Below are positions 1 through 7,850 of a stretch of 15,636 nucleotides of DNA, one piece after another. The position numbers and the translations under genes were made by a program. How positions within the stretch are numbered: the stretch's first letter is position 1; each line of letters begins with the position of its first letter. Below the pieces are notes generated by a model. It did no database searches, had not been told where the DNA came from, and was given only the letters and a program-made list of their open reading frames with translations. This DNA comes from an uncultured Eubacteriales bacterium (lineage in GTDB: Bacteria; Bacillota_A; Clostridia; Christensenellales; Aristaeellaceae): contig CACYNZ010000040.1 of assembly GCA_902775835.1 (NCBI GenBank), positions 1 to 15,636 on the forward strand, read 5' to 3'.

Positions 1-641
1 ACACCGACCTCATCCTGATACGCCACGAAGTCCACATCCAGATGACGGAGCTGATCAATGAACGTCTCGTCCGTCCGGATCTTGTTCGTACCGTAGGGGG
101 CCACAAGGATTTTCTTTTCAGGATCCAGGCCCCGGAAAAACTCACTGTAGCGGCGCACATATTCCATGAACGCCGGATGGAAGTAGGGCCCCGCCTCCGT
201 CTCGTCAGGCAGATACCAGCCGGTAAAGCACTGATAGCCGCGGTACCGATCCATCATCTGACGGCAGGCCGTGAACGCGCGCTTTTCCACTTCCGGATCC
301 TGCATGTTCTCCAGCGGATTCAGCCAGACACCGTAAAAGCCTGCGGAAAGGAATACGGAAAGTCCCAGCTCCTCTGCCGTATCCATCATGACATCCAGGG
401 GATTGTCGCAGGCCATCTGCGCCTTGGGGAATACATCCACCGGCGCATAGCTCTCACATTCATCCGGATACATGATGGAGGAACACATGAGGACAATGGT
501 ATCCATGCCCGCTGCCTTCATGTCCCGGAGCATGGTCTGCCACTGCTCCTTGGAAAAGGATCTGAGCGCAGGATTGTAGTATTTGCCCTCCAATGCGCTG
601 TGATGACGGAACTCAAAGAATGAACCGGTTATGGGCATCAT
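1..641 (-). CDS. DUF4434-like putative glycoside hydrolase, C-terminus beyond window
   Basis: The 213 visible residues run off the left edge of the window without a stop, so the C-terminal part is missing. The N-terminus MMPITGSFFEF, the following W-x-x-M-L-x-D-M-K-A-A-G-M-D-T-I segment (about residues 34-49) and the GWYLPDE motif (141-147) match by eye the DUF4434 family, whose members are thought to adopt a glycosidase-like (beta/alpha)8 barrel. E147 sits where clan-A glycosidases place the acid/base residue. There is no signal peptide, so it is probably cytoplasmic. It is the seventh gene of the leftward glycan operon, 19 bases after the alpha-mannosidase stop. The start is uncertain. ATG at 641 has an AAGGAG 12 bases upstream, which is long. 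ATG at 653 lies directly against that AAGGAG and is less likely. The substrate is unknown; the context suggests an N-glycan fragment. Confidence 0.75.
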   Translation of the reverse strand, partial: MMPITGSFFEFRHHSALEGKYYNPALRSFSKEQWQTMLRDMKAAGMDTIVLMCSSIMYPDECESYAPVDVFPKAQMACDNPLDVMMDTAEELGLSVFLSAGFYGVWLNPLENMQDPEVEKRAFTACRQMMDRYRGYQCFTGWYLPDETEAGPYFHPAFMEYVRRYSEFFRGLDPEKKILVAPYGTNKIRTDETFIDQLRHLDVDFVAYQDEVG

Positions 642-660
642 GTTCTGTGCCATCTCCTTC

Positions 661-3600
661 TCAGCATTCGCGGATCCGGAGCGTGCGGATCTCAAAGGGT
701 TTCATGGTCAGCGGAATCACAGCCATGTTCCCGCGCGTCTCAAAGGGCGCTTCCTCCAGCGTTTCTTCCAGTCCGTTTACAAATTCCACATTCTTCACGG
801 GGCGGTTCCACACAAGCTCGGAATGCGTTCTCGCATTGTCGGTTTCATACAGGCGCACAATCCAGCCATCCCCGTTCTCAGCGCGCTTGATGGTTTCCAG
901 CACCACGTTGGCACTGGCAGTCCCGGCCAGGGAGAAATGTCCCAAAGTGCCGCTGCCTTCCCGGACAAGCGCCGGCTGGTTCAGGGCACCGGCGGCACGG
1001 ATGGTGGCCGTCTTTTCACTGCCCTCGTGCGGATACAGGGAATAGGTGAACACGTGCTCGCCCTGGTCGCATTCCGGGTTCGGCTCAATGCCGGACTTGA
1101 TCAGCGTCAGTGCGATGACGCCGTCCTTCACGGAATGCCCGTACTTGCAGTCATTGAGCAGGCTGACGCCATAGTGGCCTTCCGAGAAGTCCATCCACTT
1201 CTGTCCGCAGCTCTCAAACCGCGCCACATCCCAGCTGGTGTTCTGATGCACCTTGCGCTTCACGGAACCAAACTGGATTTCGAATGTCGCCTCGTCGGAA
1301 TGCACGGTGGTGGGGAAATAGACCTTCAGCAGATGCTGATGCACATGCCAGTCCACATGGGTCTCAAAGTCGATCCTGCGGTCATCGCGGTAGAAGCGGA
1401 TCTTCTGACAGATCCGGCAGCCGGCAATATTCCGCTCGATTTCCAGCGTGGCGCGCACCGGCCCCTTCTCGGTCCAGGCCATGGACGTCAGATCGTCCAC
1501 GTCCCAGCCCTTCTCGGTGTAGAAGATATCAATATCCCAGTCATCATAATACATGGGCTTGTCTTCATACATCCGCAGCAGGTTCCCGCGGCTGTTTTCC
1601 CGGATGACATCACGCTCTGCCTTGCGGTCATACAGACGGGTCAGGAAGCCTTTCTCGTCAAACTCCGCCGTATAGAAGGGCGTCTCAATGACATTGCCTT
1701 CCACGCAGATTTCCGGTTTTTCCTCCGGCACCTCACTGCAGGGCACCAGCGTCTCCCAGCCCTTGGAAGGCAGGTCCTTCAGATAGACCAGCGCGCCGTC
1801 CGGCGTGTCCTGGGCGGCATAGATATGTCCGCGGCTGTCCTGGACGCCGGCCGCGTGTGCGCCAGGCAGAAGCACCGGCTCGCTGCTGGCGTAGCCCTTG
1901 GTATTGACCACGGTAAAGCCCCTGCTTTCCGGGAAAAGACCGGAAAGCCTTGCCTGACGCATGTGCGCCACGTCATCCTGCAGGGCCTCGTATTCCTTTT
2001 TGGAGACTTCATACACCTCGCGGATGGAAGAGCCCGGCAGAATATCATGGAACTGATTGATGAGCACGGTCTTCCACAGCTGGTCCAGCTTTTCAAAGGG
2101 ATAATGCTCCCCGTCCCCGCACAGGGCAAGTATGGTCTCCAGGTCCATGAGCGCCAGCTCCGCCTTCCGGTTGCCGCGCTTGTTCTGGGCCATGGAGGTG
2201 TAGGTGCCGCGGTGATACTCAAAATACAGCTCACCTTCCCATACCGGGAGCCGGTTCGAATCCTTCACGCGTTCCTTCAGTTCATCAAAGAACTGCCCCG
2301 CAAACGCCTGGCGGACTTTCGGAATACCGATGATGCCCTTTTCCATGCGCTCGCTGGTTTCCAGCATCTGCCGGGAGGGACCGCCGCCGCCGTCGCCGTA
2401 GCCGAAGGAAATCAGGATGTCATTGTTGATCTCCTTCTGCTGATACCGCTTCCATCCGCCGATGATCGCGTCGGGATGCAGGGCACCGTTATAGGTCGTA
2501 AAGAAGTTCTCCACAGGCTGGCCCACACCCAGGGTGGTGATCAGGTGCGTGAGCACCTCGGACCCGTCAATGCCGCGCCAGGTGAACGTGTCATAGGGCA
2601 TCTTGTTGAACTGGTTCCATGCCAGCTTGGTAGTCATGAAATAGTCAATCCCGCAGATCTTCATGATCTGGGGCAGGGCACCGGAATAGCCGAACACGTC
2701 CGGAAGCCACAGAATCCGGTTTTCCACCCCGAACTCATCCCTGAAGAAGCGCTTGCCGTGCAGGAACTGACGGATCAGGCTTTCGCCGCTGGTCAGGTTC
2801 GTGTCCGCTTCCACCCACATGCCGCCTTCCGGCTCCCAGCGTCCTTCCTTCACGCGCTGACGGATGCGTTCATACAGGTCCGGATGCCGCTCCTTCAGGA
2901 ACGCGTACAGCTGCGGCTGGCTGGACATGAAGCGGTAGCTGGGATACTCGTCCATGAGCTTGAGCACGGTGGCAAAGGACCGGCACACTTTCTCACGGGT
3001 CTGCGCCACGGTCCACCACCAGGCCACGTCAATATGCGTATGCCCGATACAGGTGGCAATGACTTCATCCCATCCGCCCAGCTCCTCATACAGATGCCTG
3101 CCGATATATGCCCGGGCCTCCCGGATGCTTGCATAGTATGCTTCGCTGTAGGGCCGGCGCAGGTCCAGAAGGTTTACGGTATCGTTGATCACCTTCACCA
3201 GTTCACGCCGCGGCCTGCCGTCCTCTTCCAGTCTCGGGAATGCCTGGAGCGGCACCTGGATATCCCAGTACAGGCCTTCGATCTCCGGATCAATTTCCCT
3301 CGCTTCCACGATCAGGCAGAACTCGCTGTGCAGCGTGCCCGTATAGCTCTGCAGGTCCAGACGCAGCATCTCCCCTGCCCGGGCCTCGGAGAACAGCTTG
3401 ACGTCCCGGTGGTTCATGTCAATGCCCTGCACCGGCGCGCCGTTCAGGAACAGAAGGAACTGGGGATTCTTGCCGTCGTCCCATTCATCAATCTGACTGG
3501 AGACATGCAGGAACAGACTCTTTCCGTCAAAGGACTCCGGCACCTGCAGGTCCGTGCGGAACCAGTAGTGCTTGTCGGGTCCGTACCAGTGCATGGTCCG

Positions 3601-3762
3601 GCTGTCGAAGGGCTCGAAGGCGGCTTCCGCCGCATCCGCTTCCGCCGGGGTTACATAGTTGCCCGCCTTGCAGACCCATCCGGTCACCGGGCAGCGCTGC
3701 TTCACAGCTTCCTTTTTCAGTTCATCGCAGATGACCTGAGCTCTCTTGTCCAGGAAAAACAT
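661..3762 (-). CDS. GH38 alpha-mannosidase, cytosolic MAN2C1-like
   Basis: This 1033-residue glycoside hydrolase family 38 enzyme is a retaining, zinc-dependent alpha-mannosidase that removes alpha-linked mannose from glycans. The catalytic domain opens with HTHIDVAW (241-248), where H243 and D245 are the expected zinc ligands. D355 in WLPDVFGYSG is the expected nucleophile and a further ligand, and H572 in QFHDILPGSS is the fourth ligand. Residues 1 to about 200 look like an N-terminal beta-rich module, and after about 600 comes the large C-terminal beta-sandwich region. Length and layout resemble the cytosolic MAN2C1 type. No signal peptide is present, which implies action on imported oligosaccharides. 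The start ATG is preceded by GGAGG at a 7-base spacing. It lies 20 bases after the GH130 stop and 19 bases before the DUF4434 start, so it is clearly co-transcribed. The family call is firm; the linkage preference (alpha-1,2, 1,3 or 1,6) cannot be read from the sequence. Confidence 0.96.
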   Translation of the reverse strand: MFFLDKRAQVICDELKKEAVKQRCPVTGWVCKAGNYVTPAEADAAEAAFEPFDSRTMHWYGPDKHYWFRTDLQVPESFDGKSLFLHVSSQIDEWDDGKNPQFLLFLNGAPVQGIDMNHRDVKLFSEARAGEMLRLDLQSYTGTLHSEFCLIVEAREIDPEIEGLYWDIQVPLQAFPRLEEDGRPRRELVKVINDTVNLLDLRRPYSEAYYASIREARAYIGRHLYEELGGWDEVIATCIGHTHIDVAWWWTVAQTREKVCRSFATVLKLMDEYPSYRFMSSQPQLYAFLKERHPDLYERIRQRVKEGRWEPEGGMWVEADTNLTSGESLIRQFLHGKRFFRDEFGVENRILWLPDVFGYSGALPQIMKICGIDYFMTTKLAWNQFNKMPYDTFTWRGIDGSEVLTHLITTLGVGQPVENFFTTYNGALHPDAIIGGWKRYQQKEINNDILISFGYGDGGGGPSRQMLETSERMEKGIIGIPKVRQAFAGQFFDELKERVKDSNRLPVWEGELYFEYHRGTYTSMAQNKRGNRKAELALMDLETILALCGDGEHYPFEKLDQLWKTVLINQFHDILPGSSIREVYEVSKKEYEALQDDVAHMRQARLSGLFPESRGFTVVNTKGYASSEPVLLPGAHAAGVQDSRGHIYAAQDTPDGALVYLKDLPSKGWETLVPCSEVPEEKPEICVEGNVIETPFYTAEFDEKGFLTRLYDRKAERDVIRENSRGNLLRMYEDKPMYYDDWDIDIFYTEKGWDVDDLTSMAWTEKGPVRATLEIERNIAGCRICQKIRFYRDDRRIDFETHVDWHVHQHLLKVYFPTTVHSDEATFEIQFGSVKRKVHQNTSWDVARFESCGQKWMDFSEGHYGVSLLNDCKYGHSVKDGVIALTLIKSGIEPNPECDQGEHVFTYSLYPHEGSEKTATIRAAGALNQPALVREGSGTLGHFSLAGTASANVVLETIKRAENGDGWIVRLYETDNARTHSELVWNRPVKNVEFVNGLEETLEEAPFETRGNMAVIPLTMKPFEIRTLRIREC

Positions 3763-3782
3763 GCCTCATCCTCCGATGCTTT

Positions 3783-4775
3783 TTATTTTCTGCTGTGTTC
3801 CTTCGTAAAGTTCACCAGGTCATCCACCGTGGTGAACGCAAGCCCGGTCACCGTGTCAGCGCAGCCATAGTAGATGGCCATGCGTCCGGTCGCCGCGTCC
3901 GCCAGGGCCGCGCAGGGGAAGACCACATTGGGCACATCGCCCACGCACTCATACAGTTCCCAGGGCGCCATGAGATAGTCCATGGAACGGTACAGCACCT
4001 TCCAGGGCTCGTCACGGTCCAGAAGCGCCGTGCCCATCCGGTACACAAACCCGTTGCAGGTGGTGATCACACCATGGTAGATCAGCAACCAGCCCTCATC
4101 GGTTTCGATCGGCGCAGGACCGGGGCCCACCTTGGTGGACTGCCATGCGGAGTCATTCCCACCGATGGTACCGAACACATACCGGTGATGTCCCCAGAAC
4201 TCCAGGTCCCTGGACTGGCTCAGGAAAATGTCGCCGAAGGGCGTGTGACCGGTATCTGAGGGGCGTGACAGCATCATGTACATGCCGTTCACCTTTCTGG
4301 GGAACAGCACGCCGTTGCGGTTATAGGGAATGAAGGCGTTCTCCAGCTGATGGAAGGTCTTGAAGTCCTCCGTCCAGGCCACGCCGATGGTCGGGCCGTG
4401 ATAGCCGTTGCACCAGGTGATGTAGTACTTGCCTTCCAGCGGAATGATGCGCGCGTCATAGCGGTATTCCTTGTTCAGGACCTCCGCGTCCGCGCCTGTC
4501 ATGACAATGGGATCGTCATCAATCTCCCAGTGGAGGCCGTCCTTGGACCGTCCGGCAAACAGATCCATGGAAATGGAACGGCTGTCACAGCGGAACACGC
4601 CGGCAAACCCGTCCTTGAAGGGAACAACCGCACTGTTGAACACGCTGTTGGAACGCCGGTTTCCGTTACGGCCGATGATCGGATTGCCCGAATAGCGCCA
4701 GATGGCTTCGCGGCAGCCCTCGGGACGGTCTTCCCAGGGCATGTTGGGAATGGAGTTTCCAAGAATCTTTGCCAT
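3783..4775 (-). CDS. GH130 beta-mannoside phosphorylase, probably acting on Man-beta-1,4-GlcNAc
   Basis: This 330-residue protein of glycoside hydrolase family 130 would use inorganic phosphate to cleave a beta-mannoside, releasing alpha-mannose 1-phosphate. Recognition rests on the [17 protein letters not shown] block (about 31-53), GVFRCDSR (59-66), [20 protein letters not shown] (106-125) and the C-terminal [16 protein letters not shown] segment, as in five-bladed propeller GH130 proteins. D107 aligns by eye with the catalytic aspartate of characterised members (D104 in UhgbMP). The early arginines are candidates for phosphate binding, which would favour a phosphorylase over a hydrolase. 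The combination with GH38, GH20 and a GlcNAc kinase points to Man-beta-1,4-GlcNAc from the N-glycan core; mannosylglucose or mannobiose are alternatives. The ribosome binding site is weak (GTGAGAG), and an 85-base gap precedes the gene, the longest in the operon. No export signal is seen. Confidence 0.93.
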   Translation of the reverse strand: MAKILGNSIPNMPWEDRPEGCREAIWRYSGNPIIGRNGNRRSNSVFNSAVVPFKDGFAGVFRCDSRSISMDLFAGRSKDGLHWEIDDDPIVMTGADAEVLNKEYRYDARIIPLEGKYYITWCNGYHGPTIGVAWTEDFKTFHQLENAFIPYNRNGVLFPRKVNGMYMMLSRPSDTGHTPFGDIFLSQSRDLEFWGHHRYVFGTIGGNDSAWQSTKVGPGPAPIETDEGWLLIYHGVITTCNGFVYRMGTALLDRDEPWKVLYRSMDYLMAPWELYECVGDVPNVVFPCAALADAATGRMAIYYGCADTVTGLAFTTVDDLVNFTKEHSRK

Positions 4776-4860
4776 AGATGTCTCTCACTTTCTGTCAAAT
4801 ACTGACGCGCAGTCGAAATGATGTTTCTCCGTACCGGTTCAAGTTCCTGCACGGAACATG

Positions 4861-6120
4861 TCATGATTGCAGGTTTTCCCCGCCTGTGCCGGGCATTTCT
4901 TCCAGCATCTCCGCCAGTGCCTCCCCCAGGCGTTCCGCTTCACCCGGTAGTACCGGAAGACGCTTGTAGAGATAGGTGGATTCCAGTGCGGCATAGTTTC
5001 CCTGTTCGATATCGTCCCGGGTGGGCAGGTAGCCGAGAATCTCCTCCCCGCAGCCGAGCACCATGACATCCGGCATATGCAGCCAGCTGCGCACAATCCC
5101 GCCGATGCGCCCGAATCCTTCAAACGGCAGCGCCAGGATCAGACGTCCGCCCAGTATGAGAAACGGCACGGAGATCGGCTCCTCAAACACCAGCGTGTCA
5201 AACCTCTCCAGCATTTCCTTCTCCCAGATTCTGGCCACCCGCGCCGCGGGCTTATGCTCTCCGCCTGCACGCGCCACCGCTGCGTCCGCGCTTTCCGAGA
5301 TGGCGCTGCGCGTCACCGGCATGAGCTTAAGCTTAAACGGCAGACGCCCGAAATCGGCTTTCACAGGCGCATCCTGCATGCACAGGAGCGCCTGGTCCGC
5401 CACGGCTTCTGCCAGCCGGTCCCGGCGCTGTATGCCGTTCAGCCCAGGTGTCCGCACCGGGTCCACATCCCCGCACAGTCCATTGAGGAACATGGTCTCA
5501 AATCCCTTTTCCTCCATGAGCCGGCATACCTGACCCGGATAGTCGGCCGACACCTGAGGCACCACACCCAGGGTCACCGGATGACAGCCGCAGGAAACGA
5601 GCAGCACCGGTTTTGCGCTCCCGCGCCGCAGCACAACTCCCCGCACCTGCCTGTCTAGGTCCCCGTCTTCCGACGAACGGTTATAGATGAGCCCCTCCGG
5701 CAGCATGCCGGATGTCTGTCCGATGGCCGTGACTTCCATACGGTTTTCCGCAGACCGCAGGCATGCCTCCAGAATATGCCCCGGCAAAGCATTTCCGTAG
5801 TCCGGATCCGTATACCCGCAGCCCTCATGATATTTTACCGTGGGCCCGCAGTGCGTATGAATGCTCACGATCATGAGATGTTCCGGTGCCCAGCCCGCCT
5901 CCGCCAGTCCCTGCTTTACCCGGTCCACCACGGTCCGGCTCAGGCCCAGCAGGTCACAGCATACCAGAAACACCGTGGTCTTCTCCCAGCTCAGGCACAG
6001 GCTCCGCACGTACAGCGGATCCAGCACGGATTCAGCCCGGCGTCCCAGGTAATACCCGTATCCGCACAGTTCCAGGCCCAGCGGCGGAGTAATCTCCACA
6101 CGTCCAAATCCTGCCAGCAT
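4861..6120 (-). CDS. Short cytosolic ceramidase-like zinc amidase of unknown substrate
   Basis: This 419-residue protein resembles the catalytic domain of neutral/alkaline ceramidases (Pfam Ceramidase_alk), which hydrolyse an amide bond with one zinc ion. Expected ligands are visible: H88 and H90 in SIHTHCGP, H180 in SCGCHPVTLG, E334 in LPFEGFG, and a tyrosine, probably Y364, in the GYLPT...Y...STY region, which mirrors the YVTT...Y..STLY segment of true ceramidases. It lacks a signal peptide and the C-terminal immunoglobulin-like domain, so it is far shorter than secreted ceramidases (about 650-700 residues). Lodged among glycan genes, it more likely acts on an amide in a sugar, such as the N-acetyl group or a GlcNAc-Asn bond; this is inference. 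The start is chosen at ATG 6120, placed 6 bases after an AGGTG that continues an AAGGAG. A GTG at 6129 lies only 2 bases from that AAGGAG. It begins 15 bases after the SIS gene. Confidence 0.87.
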   Translation of the reverse strand: MLAGFGRVEITPPLGLELCGYGYYLGRRAESVLDPLYVRSLCLSWEKTTVFLVCCDLLGLSRTVVDRVKQGLAEAGWAPEHLMIVSIHTHCGPTVKYHEGCGYTDPDYGNALPGHILEACLRSAENRMEVTAIGQTSGMLPEGLIYNRSSEDGDLDRQVRGVVLRRGSAKPVLLVSCGCHPVTLGVVPQVSADYPGQVCRLMEEKGFETMFLNGLCGDVDPVRTPGLNGIQRRDRLAEAVADQALLCMQDAPVKADFGRLPFKLKLMPVTRSAISESADAAVARAGGEHKPAARVARIWEKEMLERFDTLVFEEPISVPFLILGGRLILALPFEGFGRIGGIVRSWLHMPDVMVLGCGEEILGYLPTRDDIEQGNYAALESTYLYKRLPVLPGEAERLGEALAEMLEEMPGTGGENLQS

Positions 6121-6135
6121 CGCGATCACCTCTCC

Positions 6136-6879
6136 TTACAGACACGGAACCTGCTTCTGATAGCGTTCAATCAGCTTTTCATTGTACGCATCCCCGCCGT
6201 CCACATTGCTGGAGATGAAGTACTCAAGCGTTTTCCCTTCCTGACGCGCGATCTCCTCGGCCCTGGCGGATACTGCCTGCAAAAGGGCTGCCCCGATCAC
6301 GGTGGACGTGGGGCTGACTCTGCGTCCGTCTCCGGTCTCCACCACCGCATCCCCGGGAACACCCATGTTATCAAGCACCAGATCGCAGACTTCCATCAGC
6401 CGCTTCCCCGCAGGATTTCGCGGCGTCACGGATGAGGAATGCGCCACGCTGGTCAGGCAGATGGTGTGCACGCCCTTTTCCCGGGCCAGCATGGCCATTT
6501 CCACCGGCGTCGTGTTCCGTCCCGAATTGGAGATCAGCAATAGCACATCGCCTTTTTTCATGGGCAGGCTGCGCATCAGCTCCTCCGCCAGCCCGCTTTC
6601 CCGCTCCCACGCACTGGACGCGCTCGCGTGTACATGCAGCATCAGGCGCTCGTCAAAAATGGGATGCACCCGCACCGGACCGCCGGCCCGGTAAAAGATT
6701 TCCTGGGCAAGCAGTCCCGCGTGCCCCGTTCCGAATGTATACAGCATTCCATTCTGCGTCAGGCTGTCAGCAATGATCCTGGCAGCTTCCTCAATCCTGT
6801 CCGCCTGGGCGGAAAAAGCCCGGTCCAGCATTTCTGTCACAGCGCAGGCATAGCGCCTGGCCGCATTCTCCTCATGCAT
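6136..6879 (-). CDS. SIS-domain sugar-phosphate-binding protein, UPF0309 type
   Basis: This 247-residue protein has a single SIS (sugar isomerase) fold. The phosphosugar-binding elements are visible: FGTGHA at about 49-54 and ISNSGRN at 116-122, followed by PVEMA, the order seen in SIS_2/UPF0309 proteins. Family members bind phosphorylated sugars and act as isomerases, deaminases or etherase-like enzymes, but this subgroup has no well-established reaction. Its place directly after the GlcNAc kinase suggests the substrate is GlcNAc-6-P, GlcN-6-P or a derivative. The start ATG has AAAGGAGG at an 8-base spacing and overlaps the end of the kinase gene by 8 bases, implying translational coupling. 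The stop TAA partly overlaps the next gene's ribosome binding site. A regulatory, non-catalytic role is possible. Confidence 0.9.
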   Translation of the reverse strand: MHEENAARRYACAVTEMLDRAFSAQADRIEEAARIIADSLTQNGMLYTFGTGHAGLLAQEIFYRAGGPVRVHPIFDERLMLHVHASASSAWERESGLAEELMRSLPMKKGDVLLLISNSGRNTTPVEMAMLAREKGVHTICLTSVAHSSSVTPRNPAGKRLMEVCDLVLDNMGVPGDAVVETGDGRRVSPTSTVIGAALLQAVSARAEEIARQEGKTLEYFISSNVDGGDAYNEKLIERYQKQVPCL

Positions 6880-7834
6880 GTTCCCATCCTCCTTTTTTCA
6901 TGGATGCCCGCAGTTCCCGCACAAACGCCGGATCCTGCCCCCTGTGCGTGCCCAGAAGCACCGCTCCGATTTCCGGCGGGAATTCCGGAAACGCAACTTC
7001 CGGCTTTCCGGCTTTTTCCAGTGCCTGCGCAAACAGCTGCACGGTCCACGGATGATGCCGGAAGATCCCGCCGTACACATAAACGTCCGGAAGCGGATCC
7101 TGATCTTTCAGCAGCGGAGCCGCCTGATCCGCAAGGCGCCGCATCTGCTCCCGCACCATACCAAGGCACACCTTTTCTCCTTCCCCGGCCAGGCTCAGCA
7201 CCTGTCCTGCAAGACCCGCCGGAAAAGCCGGATCAAAGGGCACCCGGTAGAACGCGCCCAGAAGTTCCCGCGGCCTGTGCACGCCAAAATACCCGAGCAC
7301 GGTTTCCTTGAGAAGTCCCACGTCCTCTCCGCGTTCCGACGCGCGCAGCACATGCCGCACGGCCTGCGCCGCAAGCTCATAGCCGCTGCCGGGATCCCCC
7401 AGTGCATACCCCCAGCCGCCGCTCACACGCTGCCTGCCCTGCCGGTCTGCCAGAAGGATCATGGACCCGGTTCCGCAGATGACCGCCATGCCCGGACCGC
7501 CGAGCGTTCCGCCGGAGAGCGCAACCATGGCGTCCGATTCCAGGCGCACGCCGGCCATATCCCAGTCCGGCGCACACAGGGCCGCTGTCATGTCCGGACT
7601 TCCCGGTCCGTCCAGCGAGGCAAGACCGGCTGTAAGGCTTGTAAACCGCTCCGCCCCGCACTCCCGCAGAACTTCCCCGACCAGGGCATGCAGATGTTCC
7701 CGGACAATTGCCCTGCCCAGGTTGTTCTCATTCAGGGAACCGCCCTCCCGCACCGTCAGGACGCTGCCGTCCCCGGTTACAGCGGCCGCCATGGCATGGG
7801 TACCGCCGCCGTCTATGCCGATATGTATCTCCAT
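6872..7834 (-). CDS. N-acetylglucosamine kinase, BadF/BadG/BcrA/BcrD family
   Basis: This 320-residue ATPase has the sugar-kinase/actin fold and most likely phosphorylates GlcNAc to GlcNAc-6-P in the cytoplasm. Visible motifs are the phosphate-1 loop IDGGGT (7-12), D101 in the ESDA motif as the probable catalytic base, the phosphate-2 loop CGTGS (120-124), the sugar-binding GGWGYALGDPGSG stretch (139-151), and an adenosine-site YGGIF near residue 254. This pattern matches the NAGK/BadF-type kinases rather than the ROK family, because the ROK zinc motif is absent. GH20 and GH130 encoded in the same operon would both release GlcNAc, its presumed substrate. The ribosome binding site is poor (AGGCAGG), 16 bases after the GH20 stop, so translation may depend on coupling. 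Other hexosamines such as GalNAc or glucosamine are possible substrates. Confidence 0.9.
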   Translation of the reverse strand: MEIHIGIDGGGTHAMAAAVTGDGSVLTVREGGSLNENNLGRAIVREHLHALVGEVLRECGAERFTSLTAGLASLDGPGSPDMTAALCAPDWDMAGVRLESDAMVALSGGTLGGPGMAVICGTGSMILLADRQGRQRVSGGWGYALGDPGSGYELAAQAVRHVLRASERGEDVGLLKETVLGYFGVHRPRELLGAFYRVPFDPAFPAGLAGQVLSLAGEGEKVCLGMVREQMRRLADQAAPLLKDQDPLPDVYVYGGIFRHHPWTVQLFAQALEKAGKPEVAFPEFPPEIGAVLLGTHRGQDPAFVRELRASMKKGGWEHA

Positions 7835-7850
7835 TTGCTTCGCCTGCCTG

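Noticed and set aside
631..3870. A 1079-codon open frame on the plus strand, opposite the GH38 gene and beyond.
   Set aside because: The GH38 gene on the other strand has clear family motifs over its whole length. The antisense frame is rich in H, R, P, V and G, has no recognisable domain and no ribosome binding site, and is open only because GC-rich codon use avoids stops in that frame.
4776..4860. An internal sigma-A promoter ahead of GH130.
   Set aside because: TTGAAC and TTGACA occur on the minus strand, but no acceptable -10 lies 16-18 bases downstream of either before the coding region.
6121..6129. GTG at 6129 as the start of the ceramidase-like gene.
   Set aside because: It lies 2 bases from AAGGAG, too close. 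ATG 6120 has suitable spacing from AGGTG and leaves the core domain unchanged.
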